This document shows, in pieces, positions 18,577 through 27,756 of a DNA stretch of 63,552 nucleotides. Position numbers and translations under genes: made by a program. Under the pieces are notes generated by a model. That model did no database searches. It was not told the DNA's origin and saw nothing but the letters and a program-made list of their open reading frames with translations. Each line of letters begins with the position of its first letter. The first letter of the stretch is position 1. This DNA is from Alkalinema sp. CACIAM 70d (GTDB lineage Bacteria; Cyanobacteriota; Cyanobacteriia; Leptolyngbyales; Leptolyngbyaceae): positions 1 to 63,552 of the forward strand of contig MUGG01000041.1 in the NCBI GenBank assembly GCA_002148405.1, given 5' to 3'.

Positions 18577-19542
18577 TTACGCTGGGTCGATCGTAAACAA
18601 CAATCCATCATCCTCACCCAAACGCACTTCCAACTGAGCCGACTGCCCCGGTAACAAATCGTGTAATTCCACAATCACATTACCTGCATCGTCCCGTTCC
18701 GCGATCGATCGTCCCTGTTCCCCCTGTAGCATCAAACTGCCCCCACAGGGAAGTTGCCCTTGAATTCGCAGCGTCATTCCACCATCCTGGGATCGATAAT
18801 CCACCTCCAAGGTCAGGGCACCAATTTCGGTAACCCATTGATGGGCCTGAAGTTGATTCGGAACAACCGACAAACTTAAGGAATTCAAAATTTCCCGTGC
18901 CGCCAGCATGGAGAGAATCATTTGCTGCGGAGGCAGTGCCGTAGCATAGCTGTCGGGCACATCATCACCCAATTCGGCAAGGCGTTCCTGCAAACTGGCA
19001 TAGCCAGATCGTGCGGGAGACACCATCACTACCCCGGCTAATCGGTTCAGTTCCAAAAACTCCCCCGGAAACAGGGATTCAACCGATTTCACTAACTTAG
19101 CACCCTCGCGAAGCGACGCTTGGGATAATTGCTGGCATTGCGCCAACAGTTGACCTAACAATTCATCCGGCAACGCTACAGGCAGCGCGAGCCGACGCAA
19201 TTGGGCTAGCCAGAGGGAATTCGGCTTCACCCCAGCCATCACCGTTTCACCCAGGGAATCAGCCTGGTAATCCAGAATTTCATCTTCCCAGGGGAATAAC
19301 GGGGGCTTCCGCTGAATTTCAGCCTGTAAGCGATGTTTTAACAACGCATAAAAACGGTCTTGCACAGCAGGTAAGTCTCCTGAGTTCAGTGGTAATTCCT
19401 CATTCAATAGAGGGAGGAGGGTTTCGGCTTCAGATGACTTCGTTGTCAAAAAATGCTCAATCTCATCCTCTGAAAGGGCAAGTTTGAGATCTTGGACAAG
19501 TCGGATAAAAGCGGCTTGGTATGCCTCTGAGTCGTAATCCAT
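18577..19542 (-). CDS. Probable PatU3-like protein, downstream of hetZ
   Basis: 321 residues, soluble, acidic, with no signal peptide or membrane helix. The N-terminal third is helical. A Leu-rich segment (LRRLALPVALPDELLGQLLAQC) follows, and the C-terminal 90 residues look beta-rich, with LTLEVDYRSQDGG and a Leu-Glu-Val-Arg-Leu-Gly strand. It starts 12 bp after the hetZ-like stop and is surely co-transcribed. In Anabaena, patU genes accompany hetZ, which is the main reason for this call; my recall of PatU3 sequence is weak. If correct, it is a pattern or cell-division-linked regulator conserved beyond heterocyst formers. Otherwise: conserved cyanobacterial hypothetical. Confidence 0.55.
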   Translation of the reverse strand: MDYDSEAYQAAFIRLVQDLKLALSEDEIEHFLTTKSSEAETLLPLLNEELPLNSGDLPAVQDRFYALLKHRLQAEIQRKPPLFPWEDEILDYQADSLGETVMAGVKPNSLWLAQLRRLALPVALPDELLGQLLAQCQQLSQASLREGAKLVKSVESLFPGEFLELNRLAGVVMVSPARSGYASLQERLAELGDDVPDSYATALPPQQMILSMLAAREILNSLSLSVVPNQLQAHQWVTEIGALTLEVDYRSQDGGMTLRIQGQLPCGGSLMLQGEQGRSIAERDDAGNVIVELHDLLPGQSAQLEVRLGEDDGLLFTIDPA

Positions 19543-19554
19543 CCTGATACACCC

Positions 19555-20742
19555 TTATTCATCAATAGATAAACCTGCTCCGGATATTTGGGAATTTCGA
19601 ATTTCCCAAGCAATCTCCAGCAGTTTGAACCACTGTTTTTGCAATTGATTCACGGTACAACCCACCGATCGAGCAATATCGGCATCCGGCGCTTTTTCTT
19701 TTTTCATCTGCAAAATCATGCGCTGCTGGTTGGTGAGACCTTTATTAAACTCTTCCCACTGCTTCAGGGAAAGTCCCAAATTACGATCGAGGTCAATTTC
19801 CAGCCACTGATGCACCAATTCCCAGCGGTGGGTGAAAGTAAAGCGCACCAGATGGTATTTAAAACGCTGCTGGAGATAATCACGCTGGCGCGGCGTCAAG
19901 CCTAAAATCTGCTCAATTTCATTGGCGGGCAAATCCTGAAGCCGTAGCACAAAATAGTCTACACAATCCTTCTGATTGCGCTCTTCCAGATAATTAATCA
20001 ACTCCTGCACCACGTTTTGTCGCAGGGTATCTTCTGCTGGCTCCGTCTCCTGGGCCACCATTTGTTCCCGCAGTTGTTGGATGGAGGCCATATTCCATGA
20101 GTCCTCTCCTTCCATCAGCGATCCTTCCGCCGCCCGCTCGATATCCACTAGCGCTTCATTGGGCTGCTGTTGCGAGAAAGTTTGTGCTCGTAGAATAATC
20201 AGCTGTTGATTGCGCCGACCCGGCAAGGGGATCCGCCGTTTAGCATAGCGCTCAGTAAACGCCATGTATTCCGCCAACTGCAAGACGTTCTGGGGCGAAT
20301 AGCTGCTAGGTAGCTGCATCTCCCGCCGGAAGGCATTTAACGCCTCCATGTAAAAACTTTGTAAAAAGTCTTCAATCAGCGTCAGTCTTGCCTGGTAACT
20401 GTATTGGCTTTTAGAAGGAGTGATATAGCGATACACCACAGCACTCAGGGTACTGTGTAAATCAACCCGACCCCGTCGGGAGCCTAGCTTGTAATAGTGA
20501 AGGCACTGCTGCAAGCGATGGCGGGCTAAGGCCGTCGCCCATGCGATAATCTCTCCAGAGTCCTGGATACGTTTGCTCTCCGAGCAGATCCGGGAGACCT
20601 CTTGGCTGAGGCGTTCGGCTACTTCTCGGCAAATGTGCTCAGAAGCTGTGGTAGCCTGTTTCAGTTCGCTTAGGATTAGCTGAAAAGTTGCATCCACGCT
20701 CTGGCAGATTTCCCCCGTGATGTCTAATGTCTGGTATGTCAA
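19555..20742 (-). CDS. hetZ: HetZ-like regulator
   Basis: 395 residues, close to Anabaena HetZ (about 400). It is helical throughout. A central conserved block (YAKRRIPLPGRRNQQLIIL) matches what I recall of HetZ. The C-terminal half looks like a sigma-region-4/helix-turn-helix: EIEQILGLTPRQRDYLQQRFK, then DADIARSVGCTVNQLQKQWFKL. HetZ is a DNA-binding factor acting early in heterocyst differentiation, but homologues occur in non-heterocystous filamentous species, where the role is open. No other heterocyst genes are in the window. First gene of a two-gene unit with the PatU3-like gene. Confidence 0.72.
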   Translation of the reverse strand: MTYQTLDITGEICQSVDATFQLILSELKQATTASEHICREVAERLSQEVSRICSESKRIQDSGEIIAWATALARHRLQQCLHYYKLGSRRGRVDLHSTLSAVVYRYITPSKSQYSYQARLTLIEDFLQSFYMEALNAFRREMQLPSSYSPQNVLQLAEYMAFTERYAKRRIPLPGRRNQQLIILRAQTFSQQQPNEALVDIERAAEGSLMEGEDSWNMASIQQLREQMVAQETEPAEDTLRQNVVQELINYLEERNQKDCVDYFVLRLQDLPANEIEQILGLTPRQRDYLQQRFKYHLVRFTFTHRWELVHQWLEIDLDRNLGLSLKQWEEFNKGLTNQQRMILQMKKEKAPDADIARSVGCTVNQLQKQWFKLLEIAWEIRNSQISGAGLSIDE

Positions 20743-20850
20743 GCAACTACTCTCAATTCTGTCAAGATGGTCTTTACAGCGACTGCTTTAACTGTCGTCA
20801 ATCTTGAGGTAGAAATCCCTGACTCGTAGTATCCAATAATCAAACGGTAG

Positions 20851-21321
20851 ATGATGAGTATAGAGCAACAAATTGATGCCCTGATTCAAGATGCTCCCAA
20901 TGATGGGGAGATGCGACAACTCTTAAAAACGATCGGGCCAGTTTTGCAACGGTTTGCAAGTCAGCTCCGACACCTGAGTTACTATATTGCCCAAACAGCC
21001 GACGCAGATCGCGGCAACTTAGCTTGGATTAAAGTAACTCTTACCCATCGTACACAATCTAATGTAGAAAAAACGGTCATTTATGGATTTTCTGATCCTA
21101 AAGATGTTACGTCCCAAGTGTTGGGTCATGATATTCCCCATTTAGGATCGGTGGAAATACCAGTTATCGATCTCCTTTTTCAAGTTTGGGCACTTAACCT
21201 GTGTGATAGCATGATTTTCTTTGAGACGCCAGGGAATTGCCAAAACGGCACAGAAATTTCACGATCGGCGATCGATGCAGCCATCCAGCGACAGCTCCCT
21301 CCGCCCGCAGGCTACGCATAA
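20851..21321 (+). CDS. Conserved cyanobacterial hypothetical protein
   Basis: 156 residues, soluble, with no known motif. A helical N-terminus (residues 1-50) precedes an alternating strand region (LAWIKVTLTHRTQ, KTVIYGFSD) and a helix around SVEIPVIDLLFQVWAL. It is divergent from hetZ with 108 bp between starts, so the two share a promoter region. The start could be either of two adjacent ATGs (20851 or 20854). Coding is supported by codon use and length. Function unknown. Confidence 0.7.
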   Translation: MMSIEQQIDALIQDAPNDGEMRQLLKTIGPVLQRFASQLRHLSYYIAQTADADRGNLAWIKVTLTHRTQSNVEKTVIYGFSDPKDVTSQVLGHDIPHLGSVEIPVIDLLFQVWALNLCDSMIFFETPGNCQNGTEISRSAIDAAIQRQLPPPAGYA

Positions 21322-21329
21322 CGCAGTCA

Positions 21330-21356
21330 TTTTTGTAGCTCCAGAGGCTACAAAAA
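21330..21356. terminator. Hairpin after the 20.9-kb gene
   Basis: TTTTTGTAGC (21330-21339) pairs perfectly with GCTACAAAAA (21347-21356) around a 7-base loop, nine bases after the stop. The T-rich arm and position suggest termination, though no separate T tract follows on the plus strand. Confidence 0.45.
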
Positions 21357-21578
21357 TCTGGATAAACCGAGATCATCCAGAAAGATTACGTAGAGATTGC
21401 GACGATAGTTGGATCCTGCAAATCTCTCCTATTCACGCCGAATAACCAGTATTCAGCGCATTATTTCTTTCATAAAAAGTTTTGCGCTAATTGATTGGAT
21501 CTAGTCAGTTTGTTGACCAACGAAACGTCGTTGGGTTCTTCAGAAAATTGCTTGATTAAGGAATACTTAACAAAATCT

Positions 21579-22052
21579 TTATGTCATTGGGGCTGTGGAC
21601 GGGGATGAGATCTGGCACAACATAAACTGATGGGCAATCCCCAGGTAATAAATAACTTCACCTTGAACTTGAAAGTTTAAGCGTTGATAGAAAGGGATAG
21701 TGTCAGTTTTAGCCATAACCCGTACGTGGGAGAGGCCCGCAAGCTTGGCTTGGTCTAGCAACTGCTGAACCAATCTTGTGCCAATGCCTTGCCGTTGAAA
21801 TTCGATCGACACTGCAACGTAGGACAGGCTTCCCAACGTCGGCGTTAAATGGCAAAGCCGAGCCGAGCCCACGATCGCTTGATTACAAACGGCAATTAGA
21901 TGGTGGGCCGTTGGAACCGTTGACGCTAAAGGTTGATTAATCTGCAGAGTACCTTCCATCTTGAGGGGATATCTCAGAACAGTCCATCGCTGAGCATACA
22001 TCGCCTCAAACTCTCGCAATGTGCTGGCAGGTCGAATTTCAACGGGATACAT
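21579..22052 (-). CDS. GNAT-family N-acetyltransferase
   Basis: 157 residues from the ATG at 22052; the frame extends 17 codons further to 22103 with a Trp- and Cys-rich stretch that looks non-coding. The acetyl-CoA binding motif A is clear: VAVSIEFQRQGIGTRLVQQLL (R/QxxGxG/A), followed by motif B VMAKTDTIPFYQRLNFQVQGE. The acceptor substrate cannot be predicted. It is transcribed away from the MFS gene. Confidence 0.82.
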   Translation of the reverse strand: MYPVEIRPASTLREFEAMYAQRWTVLRYPLKMEGTLQINQPLASTVPTAHHLIAVCNQAIVGSARLCHLTPTLGSLSYVAVSIEFQRQGIGTRLVQQLLDQAKLAGLSHVRVMAKTDTIPFYQRLNFQVQGEVIYYLGIAHQFMLCQISSPSTAPMT

Positions 22053-22431
22053 TTGCCATTGCCAAAGACTGCCACAACATTCAAGTCCCCAAGCTGATGC
22101 CATCTTTTTTCATAAATATTCTCAATAACGAGGCTATAGGGACTCCGGGCAAATGTCAAGTCAACTCATCAGAAAACCTTGATGAAACAGGACTAGGAGC
22201 TGGTAAGTATTCGCTCAAGCATAATTTAGTTCAAATTGGCTAGTAGATAGTTGCTATAAAATTTCAGTAGTTTGATAGACGGAATGACTATTTTAGTAGT
22301 CAAGTGGCAAAAAGGACGGGGAGTCTCTGGACAATAAGGTGGACTGTTAGGTAAGGGATCTGGCCTGGAGTCGATCCCAAGATGATCCCCCTAAGTCTTA
22401 AACTGAAGCATCTAGATTCTGCCAACGGTTC

Positions 22432-23787
22432 ATGTTGAAAATCCTTACCCTGTTGCTGACCAGTACGATGACGATCATGGCAGGTGCGGCAATTTCGCCC
22501 GCTTTGCCGAAAATCCAGGAGCATTTTGCCGATATTCCGAATGCAGACTTGTGGGTCAAGCTGTTACTTGCGACACCTGCGTTGTTTACCGCGATCGCGG
22601 GAGCGCCTGTGGGGGGACTTATCGATCGGTATGGTCGGCGACCGTTCATGCTAGGCGCGGTCTTGCTCTACGGCATAGCGGGCAGCGCAGGTTTAATCTT
22701 TGACGACTTAACACTGCTGTTGCTCAGTCGGGCCTTGTTGGGGATTGCCGTGGCAGCGATTACCACGATTTCTGCCACGCTGATAGCCGACTATTACACC
22801 GGAGCCACCCGCGTGAAGGTGCTGGGCTGGCAGTCAGCGGCCATGGGATTAGGTGGGGTCGTTTTTGTCCTATTTGGCGGATTTCTCGCTGAATTTAACT
22901 GGCGCATGCCGTTTTTGATTTATCTGGTTGCTTTTATTGCGTTACCGCTGGTGTGGCTAGCGTTGCCGGAGCCTGCCCGTTTATCCAATCGATCGACCCA
23001 CTTGAATCAACTGTCTCAAGATCACGATCGTCACTCCTTAACCAGCGCAAATTCCTCAGATGCAATTCTCACCTATGCTAACGAGGTAGAACGCCCCAGG
23101 AGCCGCTCTACTACCGCTAATCGATCAACAAGGGGTCGATCGACCTCTACGGAAGTTATTCATGCTAGTGTGCTGACTGCTGACGATATACCCACCAGTT
23201 TTTTCCCAGAACCTGTGGGATTATCTGAATCGGCGATCGCCACAGTCTACGGACTCACTGTCATCACCATGGTGATGTTTTATATGGTGCCTGTGCAGTT
23301 GCCGTTTTACCTCAAGCAGTTGGCCTTAGGGAGTAGCCGAGAAGCGGGAATTGCGATCGCGATATCAAGCGTAGCAACCGCAATTTCAGCAGTCAGCTAC
23401 AGTAAGCTGAATGCCAAGCTCAGTTTTAGCAAGGTTTTAATCCTACTGTATGGATTGATGGGGCTGGGATATAGCATTATTGCAACCACCCATCAGTACG
23501 GTGGAATTTTGGCAGGTCTAGTGCTTTCCGGTTTAGGGGTTGGATTAGTTCTGCCGAATATTAATGTCTGGTTGAATGCTAAAACGCCGATCGCTCGTCG
23601 AGGGAAGGTTTTGGGAGGATTGACAAGCTGTATTTTTCTAGGTCAGTTTTGTTCACCGATCGTCTTGCAACCGATTGTTAAAGCTTTTAGTATACAGACT
23701 TCCTACGGCATTGCGTCTAGCATTCTAATTTTCTTAGCACTGAGTATTGCAATTCTGTCTTGGCTGGGTTGGGTCAAATTAGACTAA
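22432..23787 (+). CDS. Major facilitator superfamily transporter
   Basis: 451 residues and about 12 membrane helices. The loop 2-3 signature is GGLIDRYGRRPFM. The six-plus-six halves are separated by an unusually long hydrophilic linker (about residues 184-262, Ser/Arg/Thr-rich, with HIP1-like codons). It most resembles drug/sugar-efflux type MFS proteins (DHA1-like), but the substrate is unknown. The gene is preceded by 380 bp shared with the divergent GNAT gene. No regulator is adjacent. Confidence 0.87.
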   Translation: MLKILTLLLTSTMTIMAGAAISPALPKIQEHFADIPNADLWVKLLLATPALFTAIAGAPVGGLIDRYGRRPFMLGAVLLYGIAGSAGLIFDDLTLLLLSRALLGIAVAAITTISATLIADYYTGATRVKVLGWQSAAMGLGGVVFVLFGGFLAEFNWRMPFLIYLVAFIALPLVWLALPEPARLSNRSTHLNQLSQDHDRHSLTSANSSDAILTYANEVERPRSRSTTANRSTRGRSTSTEVIHASVLTADDIPTSFFPEPVGLSESAIATVYGLTVITMVMFYMVPVQLPFYLKQLALGSSREAGIAIAISSVATAISAVSYSKLNAKLSFSKVLILLYGLMGLGYSIIATTHQYGGILAGLVLSGLGVGLVLPNINVWLNAKTPIARRGKVLGGLTSCIFLGQFCSPIVLQPIVKAFSIQTSYGIASSILIFLALSIAILSWLGWVKLD

Positions 23788-23843
23788 CTCTGTTCAATTC
23801 TTCCGGCATTCTTTTTCACACAACTTTTCACACACCAGCCAAA

Positions 23844-24100
23844 CTACAAAAACTGTCTTGGATTCCACGGAACTGGGGAACGATAGCCAATAATGACATG
23901 TTCAACCCAATCTTCAGCTAAAGCCCGATCGCGATTTGTAGGAGAAACATGGCCCACTACATACCCTCGCTCATACCAATAGTTAATATTGCACGGTAAA
24001 TCCGTTCTTCGATAGAGTGTATAAAAACCGGGATTTTTAAAAAATCCCGGTTTTTGGGATGTACAAGTAGTTCGCGATCGTTTCGTTCCAACGTCTTTAA
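23844..24100 (-). pseudogene. Remnant coding frame, interrupted by a palindrome
   Basis: On the minus strand a frame is open from about 24100 to a TAG at 23844-23846, but it has no ATG. Its last 56 residues look protein-like (YRRTDLPCNINYWYERGY, later AEDWVEHVIIGYRS), with ordinary cyanobacterial codons. Just upstream in the same frame lies a perfect palindrome encoding KPGFFKNPGF. I read this as the decayed end of a small gene invaded by a hairpin repeat; a short gene with a non-standard start is the alternative. The family is not recognised. Confidence 0.35.
24023..24055. repeat. 32-bp perfect palindrome
   Basis: AAAAACCGGGATTTTT at 24023-24038 is the exact reverse complement of 24040-24055, with one base between. 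It could form a very stable hairpin on either strand and could act as a bidirectional terminator for the MFS gene. It also resembles short mobile hairpins of cyanobacterial genomes. Confidence 0.85.
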
Positions 24101-24261
24101 TAATCTAGCAATATTGTATTACTTTTTCCATTAAAGAATAACCTCCTGTTCGGCATCAAATATAATCAGCTTTATGTTTTCATCTTCAATCATGAGTTGT
24201 CCGATTGGTTATTAAAATACTGTGATTCTTAGTTGTTAGTTTGTATCTCTCAGAAAAAGTG

Positions 24262-24984
24262 ATGATGATTAATCCATTATCTGTAATCCGATTTATAAAT
24301 TTTGGGATAACTGCTTTGCTTTTGGGCATAGGCAGTACCGCTTGCCAAGCCTTTCCAAAAAATGCAGCCACGTCCATGCCCGCTTCGCCAGAGTTTTTTA
24401 CACCATCTATATATAAGTTAGAAAAACAAGCTTGGGCCGTCATGAGTTGGGAAGAAAAAGTTGAATATAATCTGACAAGAATGATTCCTCGACGACCCGC
24501 GTTGAAAATTTTACTTAATCAAACACATCAATTCAGCCGAATGGGTAAGGCTTGTGACTTTCGTCGCTCGATCGAGCCCCATGGTTTATTTGATTTTTGG
24601 GGGCCTTACCCAATAACTCAGCATGATTCTTTAATCGTTGCAAAGTGTAGCTTTAACATGACTTGGTTGACCCCCAATACTGTTGTTTTTCATTACAACG
24701 ATCGGGATGGAATTAATCCAATTCCGTTGCAACTCGATCAACCTGAGCCAGAAAATTTGTCCCATGCGACTCATTATTTTCGTAATTGGCCTCAATTTGA
24801 CCCACAGACTCGTGAGCTGAGTTTTGAAATTCCTTGTAACTATCGACTCTTTGTAAAGGCAAGATTAAAACCACGAAAATATATATACCGTTTTGCAAAT
24901 GGCAAACTGATATTACAGAAAGCTCTATGGGATCAACGACCCAACTGTGATGTCCCCCCTCAATGGACACAAATCTATCCGTAA
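24262..24984 (+). CDS. Putative lipoprotein of unknown function
   Basis: 240 residues from the ATG at 24262 (24265 also possible). A signal peptide with a lipobox (LGIGSTAC, Cys near 27) predicts a lipid-anchored periplasmic protein. Four further Cys residues (in KACDFRRS, AKCSFNM, IPCNYRL and PNCDVPP) could make two disulfides. No catalytic motif is recognised. The region is AT-rich compared with the next gene. It ends about 150 bp before the likely start of the downstream membrane protein gene. Confidence 0.7.
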   Translation: MMINPLSVIRFINFGITALLLGIGSTACQAFPKNAATSMPASPEFFTPSIYKLEKQAWAVMSWEEKVEYNLTRMIPRRPALKILLNQTHQFSRMGKACDFRRSIEPHGLFDFWGPYPITQHDSLIVAKCSFNMTWLTPNTVVFHYNDRDGINPIPLQLDQPEPENLSHATHYFRNWPQFDPQTRELSFEIPCNYRLFVKARLKPRKYIYRFANGKLILQKALWDQRPNCDVPPQWTQIYP

Positions 24985-25132
24985 AGACCCAGAATCTTGT
25001 GATCGCTTCCCAGCCAGAAGGCATTTCTCCATCACTCCAGCAACCATCCGCTACCATCAAGATGCAACCACCCCACCCGTGGGCATTCTAAACCCTAAGT
25101 CCTCTCCTTCCAGTCCTCTACCCAGTCAGGCC

Positions 25133-27508
25133 ATGGCGATGCGTGCGCTTTCATCTCCCCGACAACTCCTCGATCGGCTGCAACAGCAAATCCCCCAACG
25201 CCAACCCGATCCCCCCGAAGAATCCATCCTCCTGCGCATCCTCGCCCAAAGCCTCGTCCTCATCGGCATCCTCGCCACCGACATCGCCGCCGAAACCCAT
25301 ATGTGGGTCTGGGCCATCCCCGCCAGCATCATCGGATCCCTCTGGAGTTGGCACCGCCGCCATACCCGCAACATCGCCACCAAATTCCTCCTCGCGATCG
25401 GCATGTTGATCGCCCTCGTCGCCTTCTTCTACAACATGCTCGTAGGCCGCGAACTCAACGACACCCGCCTCGTCCTCGCCGAACTCCTCGTCCAAATCCA
25501 AGTCCTCCACAGCTTCGACATCCCCCGCCGCAAAGACCTCGGCTACTCCATGGTCATCGGCCTCATCCTCCTCGGCGTCGCCAGCACCCTCAGCCAAACC
25601 ATGGCCTTCGGCGGCATGTTACTGCTATTCCTCGCGATCGGCCTGCCCGTCCTCGTCATGGACTACCGATCGCGCCTCGGCTTCCGCCACTGGTTCCAAC
25701 CCAGCCCCACCGCCCCAAAACGCCGTTGGAACCTCGGCAACCTCCCCTGGATCTTCGCCCTCACCCTGACGATCGGCCTAGCCCTCTTCGCCGTCATGCC
25801 CCGCCTACCGGGCTACCAATTCCGCTCCTTCCCCATGAGCGCCCCCGTCGAAGTCCAACCCAACTTTGACAACCGCCGCGTCCTCAATCCGGGCTACGTG
25901 CGCGACGGCCAACAAAACGGACGCAATGGACGCCGAGGCACGGCCCCCAGCGAAGGCGCAGGCCAAATGGACGAAGAATTCTACTACGGCTTCGGCGAAC
26001 GCATTAACCAAAACCTGCGCGGCCAACTCAAGCCCAAAGTCGTCATGCGCGTGCGTTCCCAAGCTCCCGGCTTCTGGCGGGTGCAATCCTTCGATCGCTA
26101 CACCGGCCAAGGCTGGCAAATCTCCCGCAACGACGATGCCAAAACCATCCAGCGCAGTCCCTGGGCCTACCAGTTCTACCTCGATCGCCTCGTCACCCTC
26201 AACAAAACCAAAGAAGTCGTCCAAACCTACACCATCACCGCCGACCTGCCCAACGTCATCCCCGCCATGGCGCAACCCAAGGAACTCTTCTTCCCCACCC
26301 AGCAAGTGGTGCGCATGCCCGACGGCAGCCTACGATCGCCCGTTTCCCTGATCGACGGCATGACCTATACCGTCATCTCCGAAGTCCCCTACCGCAACCG
26401 CAAAGTCCTACAATCCGCCGCCAGCAAAATTCCCCTCGCCCCCGGTAACACCAACGACAACCTGCAAATTCCCCCCGCGATCGCCGCCAAAGTCCGCCAG
26501 GAAACCGAACGCCTACTGGCCACTGCCCCCTCCCCCATCACCTCCGACTACGAAAAAGCTCTCTACCTCGCCCAAGCCCTCAAACAGCGCTACAGCGTCC
26601 AGCAAGACCTGCCCTCCTTTGCCAAGGATGAAGATCTGGTTGAAGCCTTCCTATTCAAATACAAAGGGGGCTATCGCGATCACTTCTCCACAGTGCTCAC
26701 GATGATGCTGAGATCGATCGGTCTATCTGCGCGGCTAACCACAGGCTTCCTCCCCGGCGAATTCAACCCCTTCACCGGCCTCTACATCGTCCGCAACACC
26801 GACGCCTTCGCCCTCACCGAAGTCTACTTCCACAAATACGGCTGGTTTGCCTTCGACCCCATCCCCCAGCATCCCCTGATTCCTCCCGCTGTGGAAGAAG
26901 ACCAAACCTTCACCGTCCTGCAACAGTTTTGGAATTGGGTCGCGGGTTGGATTCCCTCCCCCGTTTCCGGCTTTTTCAATCGCTTGTTTGGCCCCGTTTT
27001 GGCTTGGCTCTCAGGCGTCTTGGCTAACTTTATTCGGCTCTTTACCCAGGGCTTCTTCGGCTGGATGATCGCCGCCATTATTCTCACCAGCCTCAGCTTT
27101 TTGGGTTGGTTGGGCTGGCAGGGCTGGCGCAAGTGGCGCTATGCCCAACGCCTAAAACGCCTGCCCCCCATGGAACAGCTTTATCAACAACTCCTCGACT
27201 GGCTCACCGAGCAGGGCTGGCCCAAACACCCCGCCCAAACACCGTTGGAATACGTCCAGCAGTCCATCCACCCCGCCCAGCAAGCCCAACGCATCCCCCA
27301 ATCCCCCCTCATCCCACAAATCCTGCAAGCCTACGTCGCTTGGCGCTATGGGGGAAAAGCGATCGCTGTGGCACCTTTAGCCCAGCAATTCCACCATCTT
27401 CAACGGCAACAGTGGCGGCAACAGTGGCAAAAACAAGGCCGATCGATCCTGCGGAACGGGTTCCTAAAGTCGGAAAAAAGCCGAAAAAATCGCCGCGATC
27501 CCAAATAG
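25133..27508 (+). CDS. TgpA-like membrane protein, transglutaminase core without catalytic residues
   Basis: 791 residues from the ATG at 25133; the frame stays open to 24947 but that would overlap the previous gene. A DUF3488-type helical bundle (about residues 30-210) is followed by a periplasmic region with a transglutaminase-like core (about 430-580), one helix (near 650) and a cytoplasmic tail. The core's usual GYCxHF motif reads GGYRDHFSTV with Arg 515 where Cys should be, and the usual HAWVEVY reads FALTEVY with Phe 559 for His. The fold is kept but amide transfer or hydrolysis is unlikely. The first 1.3 kb is strikingly C-rich at third codon positions. Confidence 0.85.
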   Translation: MAMRALSSPRQLLDRLQQQIPQRQPDPPEESILLRILAQSLVLIGILATDIAAETHMWVWAIPASIIGSLWSWHRRHTRNIATKFLLAIGMLIALVAFFYNMLVGRELNDTRLVLAELLVQIQVLHSFDIPRRKDLGYSMVIGLILLGVASTLSQTMAFGGMLLLFLAIGLPVLVMDYRSRLGFRHWFQPSPTAPKRRWNLGNLPWIFALTLTIGLALFAVMPRLPGYQFRSFPMSAPVEVQPNFDNRRVLNPGYVRDGQQNGRNGRRGTAPSEGAGQMDEEFYYGFGERINQNLRGQLKPKVVMRVRSQAPGFWRVQSFDRYTGQGWQISRNDDAKTIQRSPWAYQFYLDRLVTLNKTKEVVQTYTITADLPNVIPAMAQPKELFFPTQQVVRMPDGSLRSPVSLIDGMTYTVISEVPYRNRKVLQSAASKIPLAPGNTNDNLQIPPAIAAKVRQETERLLATAPSPITSDYEKALYLAQALKQRYSVQQDLPSFAKDEDLVEAFLFKYKGGYRDHFSTVLTMMLRSIGLSARLTTGFLPGEFNPFTGLYIVRNTDAFALTEVYFHKYGWFAFDPIPQHPLIPPAVEEDQTFTVLQQFWNWVAGWIPSPVSGFFNRLFGPVLAWLSGVLANFIRLFTQGFFGWMIAAIILTSLSFLGWLGWQGWRKWRYAQRLKRLPPMEQLYQQLLDWLTEQGWPKHPAQTPLEYVQQSIHPAQQAQRIPQSPLIPQILQAYVAWRYGGKAIAVAPLAQQFHHLQRQQWRQQWQKQGRSILRNGFLKSEKSRKNRRDPK

Positions 27509-27543
27509 ACAAGCGAAGATAGAGGTAATGCGTCGATCGTTAA

Positions 27544-27700
27544 GGTGGGTGGATCCCCCCTAGCCCTCAGATCCCCCCTAACCCCCCTTCAAAAGGGGGG
27601 AAACCGGAGAAATAGAGGGAATTGATGATATTGCGGGAGAATCTGAGGATTTCTTCAAATTCCCCCTTATTAAGGGGAATTTAGGGGGATCGGCTCACCC
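27544..27700. repeat. Variant of the dispersed palindromic element (copy D)
   Basis: Outer ends GGTGGGTGGATCCCCCC and, reversed, GGTGAGCCGATCCCCC enclose two internal hairpins (CCCCCCTTCAAAAGGGGGG, and CCCCTTATTAAGGGG near the right end). It shares the GATCCCCC core with copies A to C but lacks the ATACCAAAT ends. It fills most of the gap between neighbouring genes. Confidence 0.65.
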
Positions 27701-27756
27701 ACGATCGACGACATTTGTGATCGACGGATCATCGCCATTTCCTATGGATTTTCGGT

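Noticed and set aside
18414..18674. 86-codon minus-strand frame overlapping the PatU3-like gene end
   Set aside because: It overlaps a longer, better supported gene in another frame and has no start signal.
25151..26305. Long antisense open frames opposite the TgpA-like gene (148 and 166 codons)
   Set aside because: They are by-products of C-ending codons on the plus strand and encode Glu/Asp/Gly/Val-rich low-complexity peptides with no motif.
27544..27700. Repeat D as an insertion sequence
   Set aside because: No transposase frame fits within 157 bp; it is better treated as a non-autonomous palindromic element.
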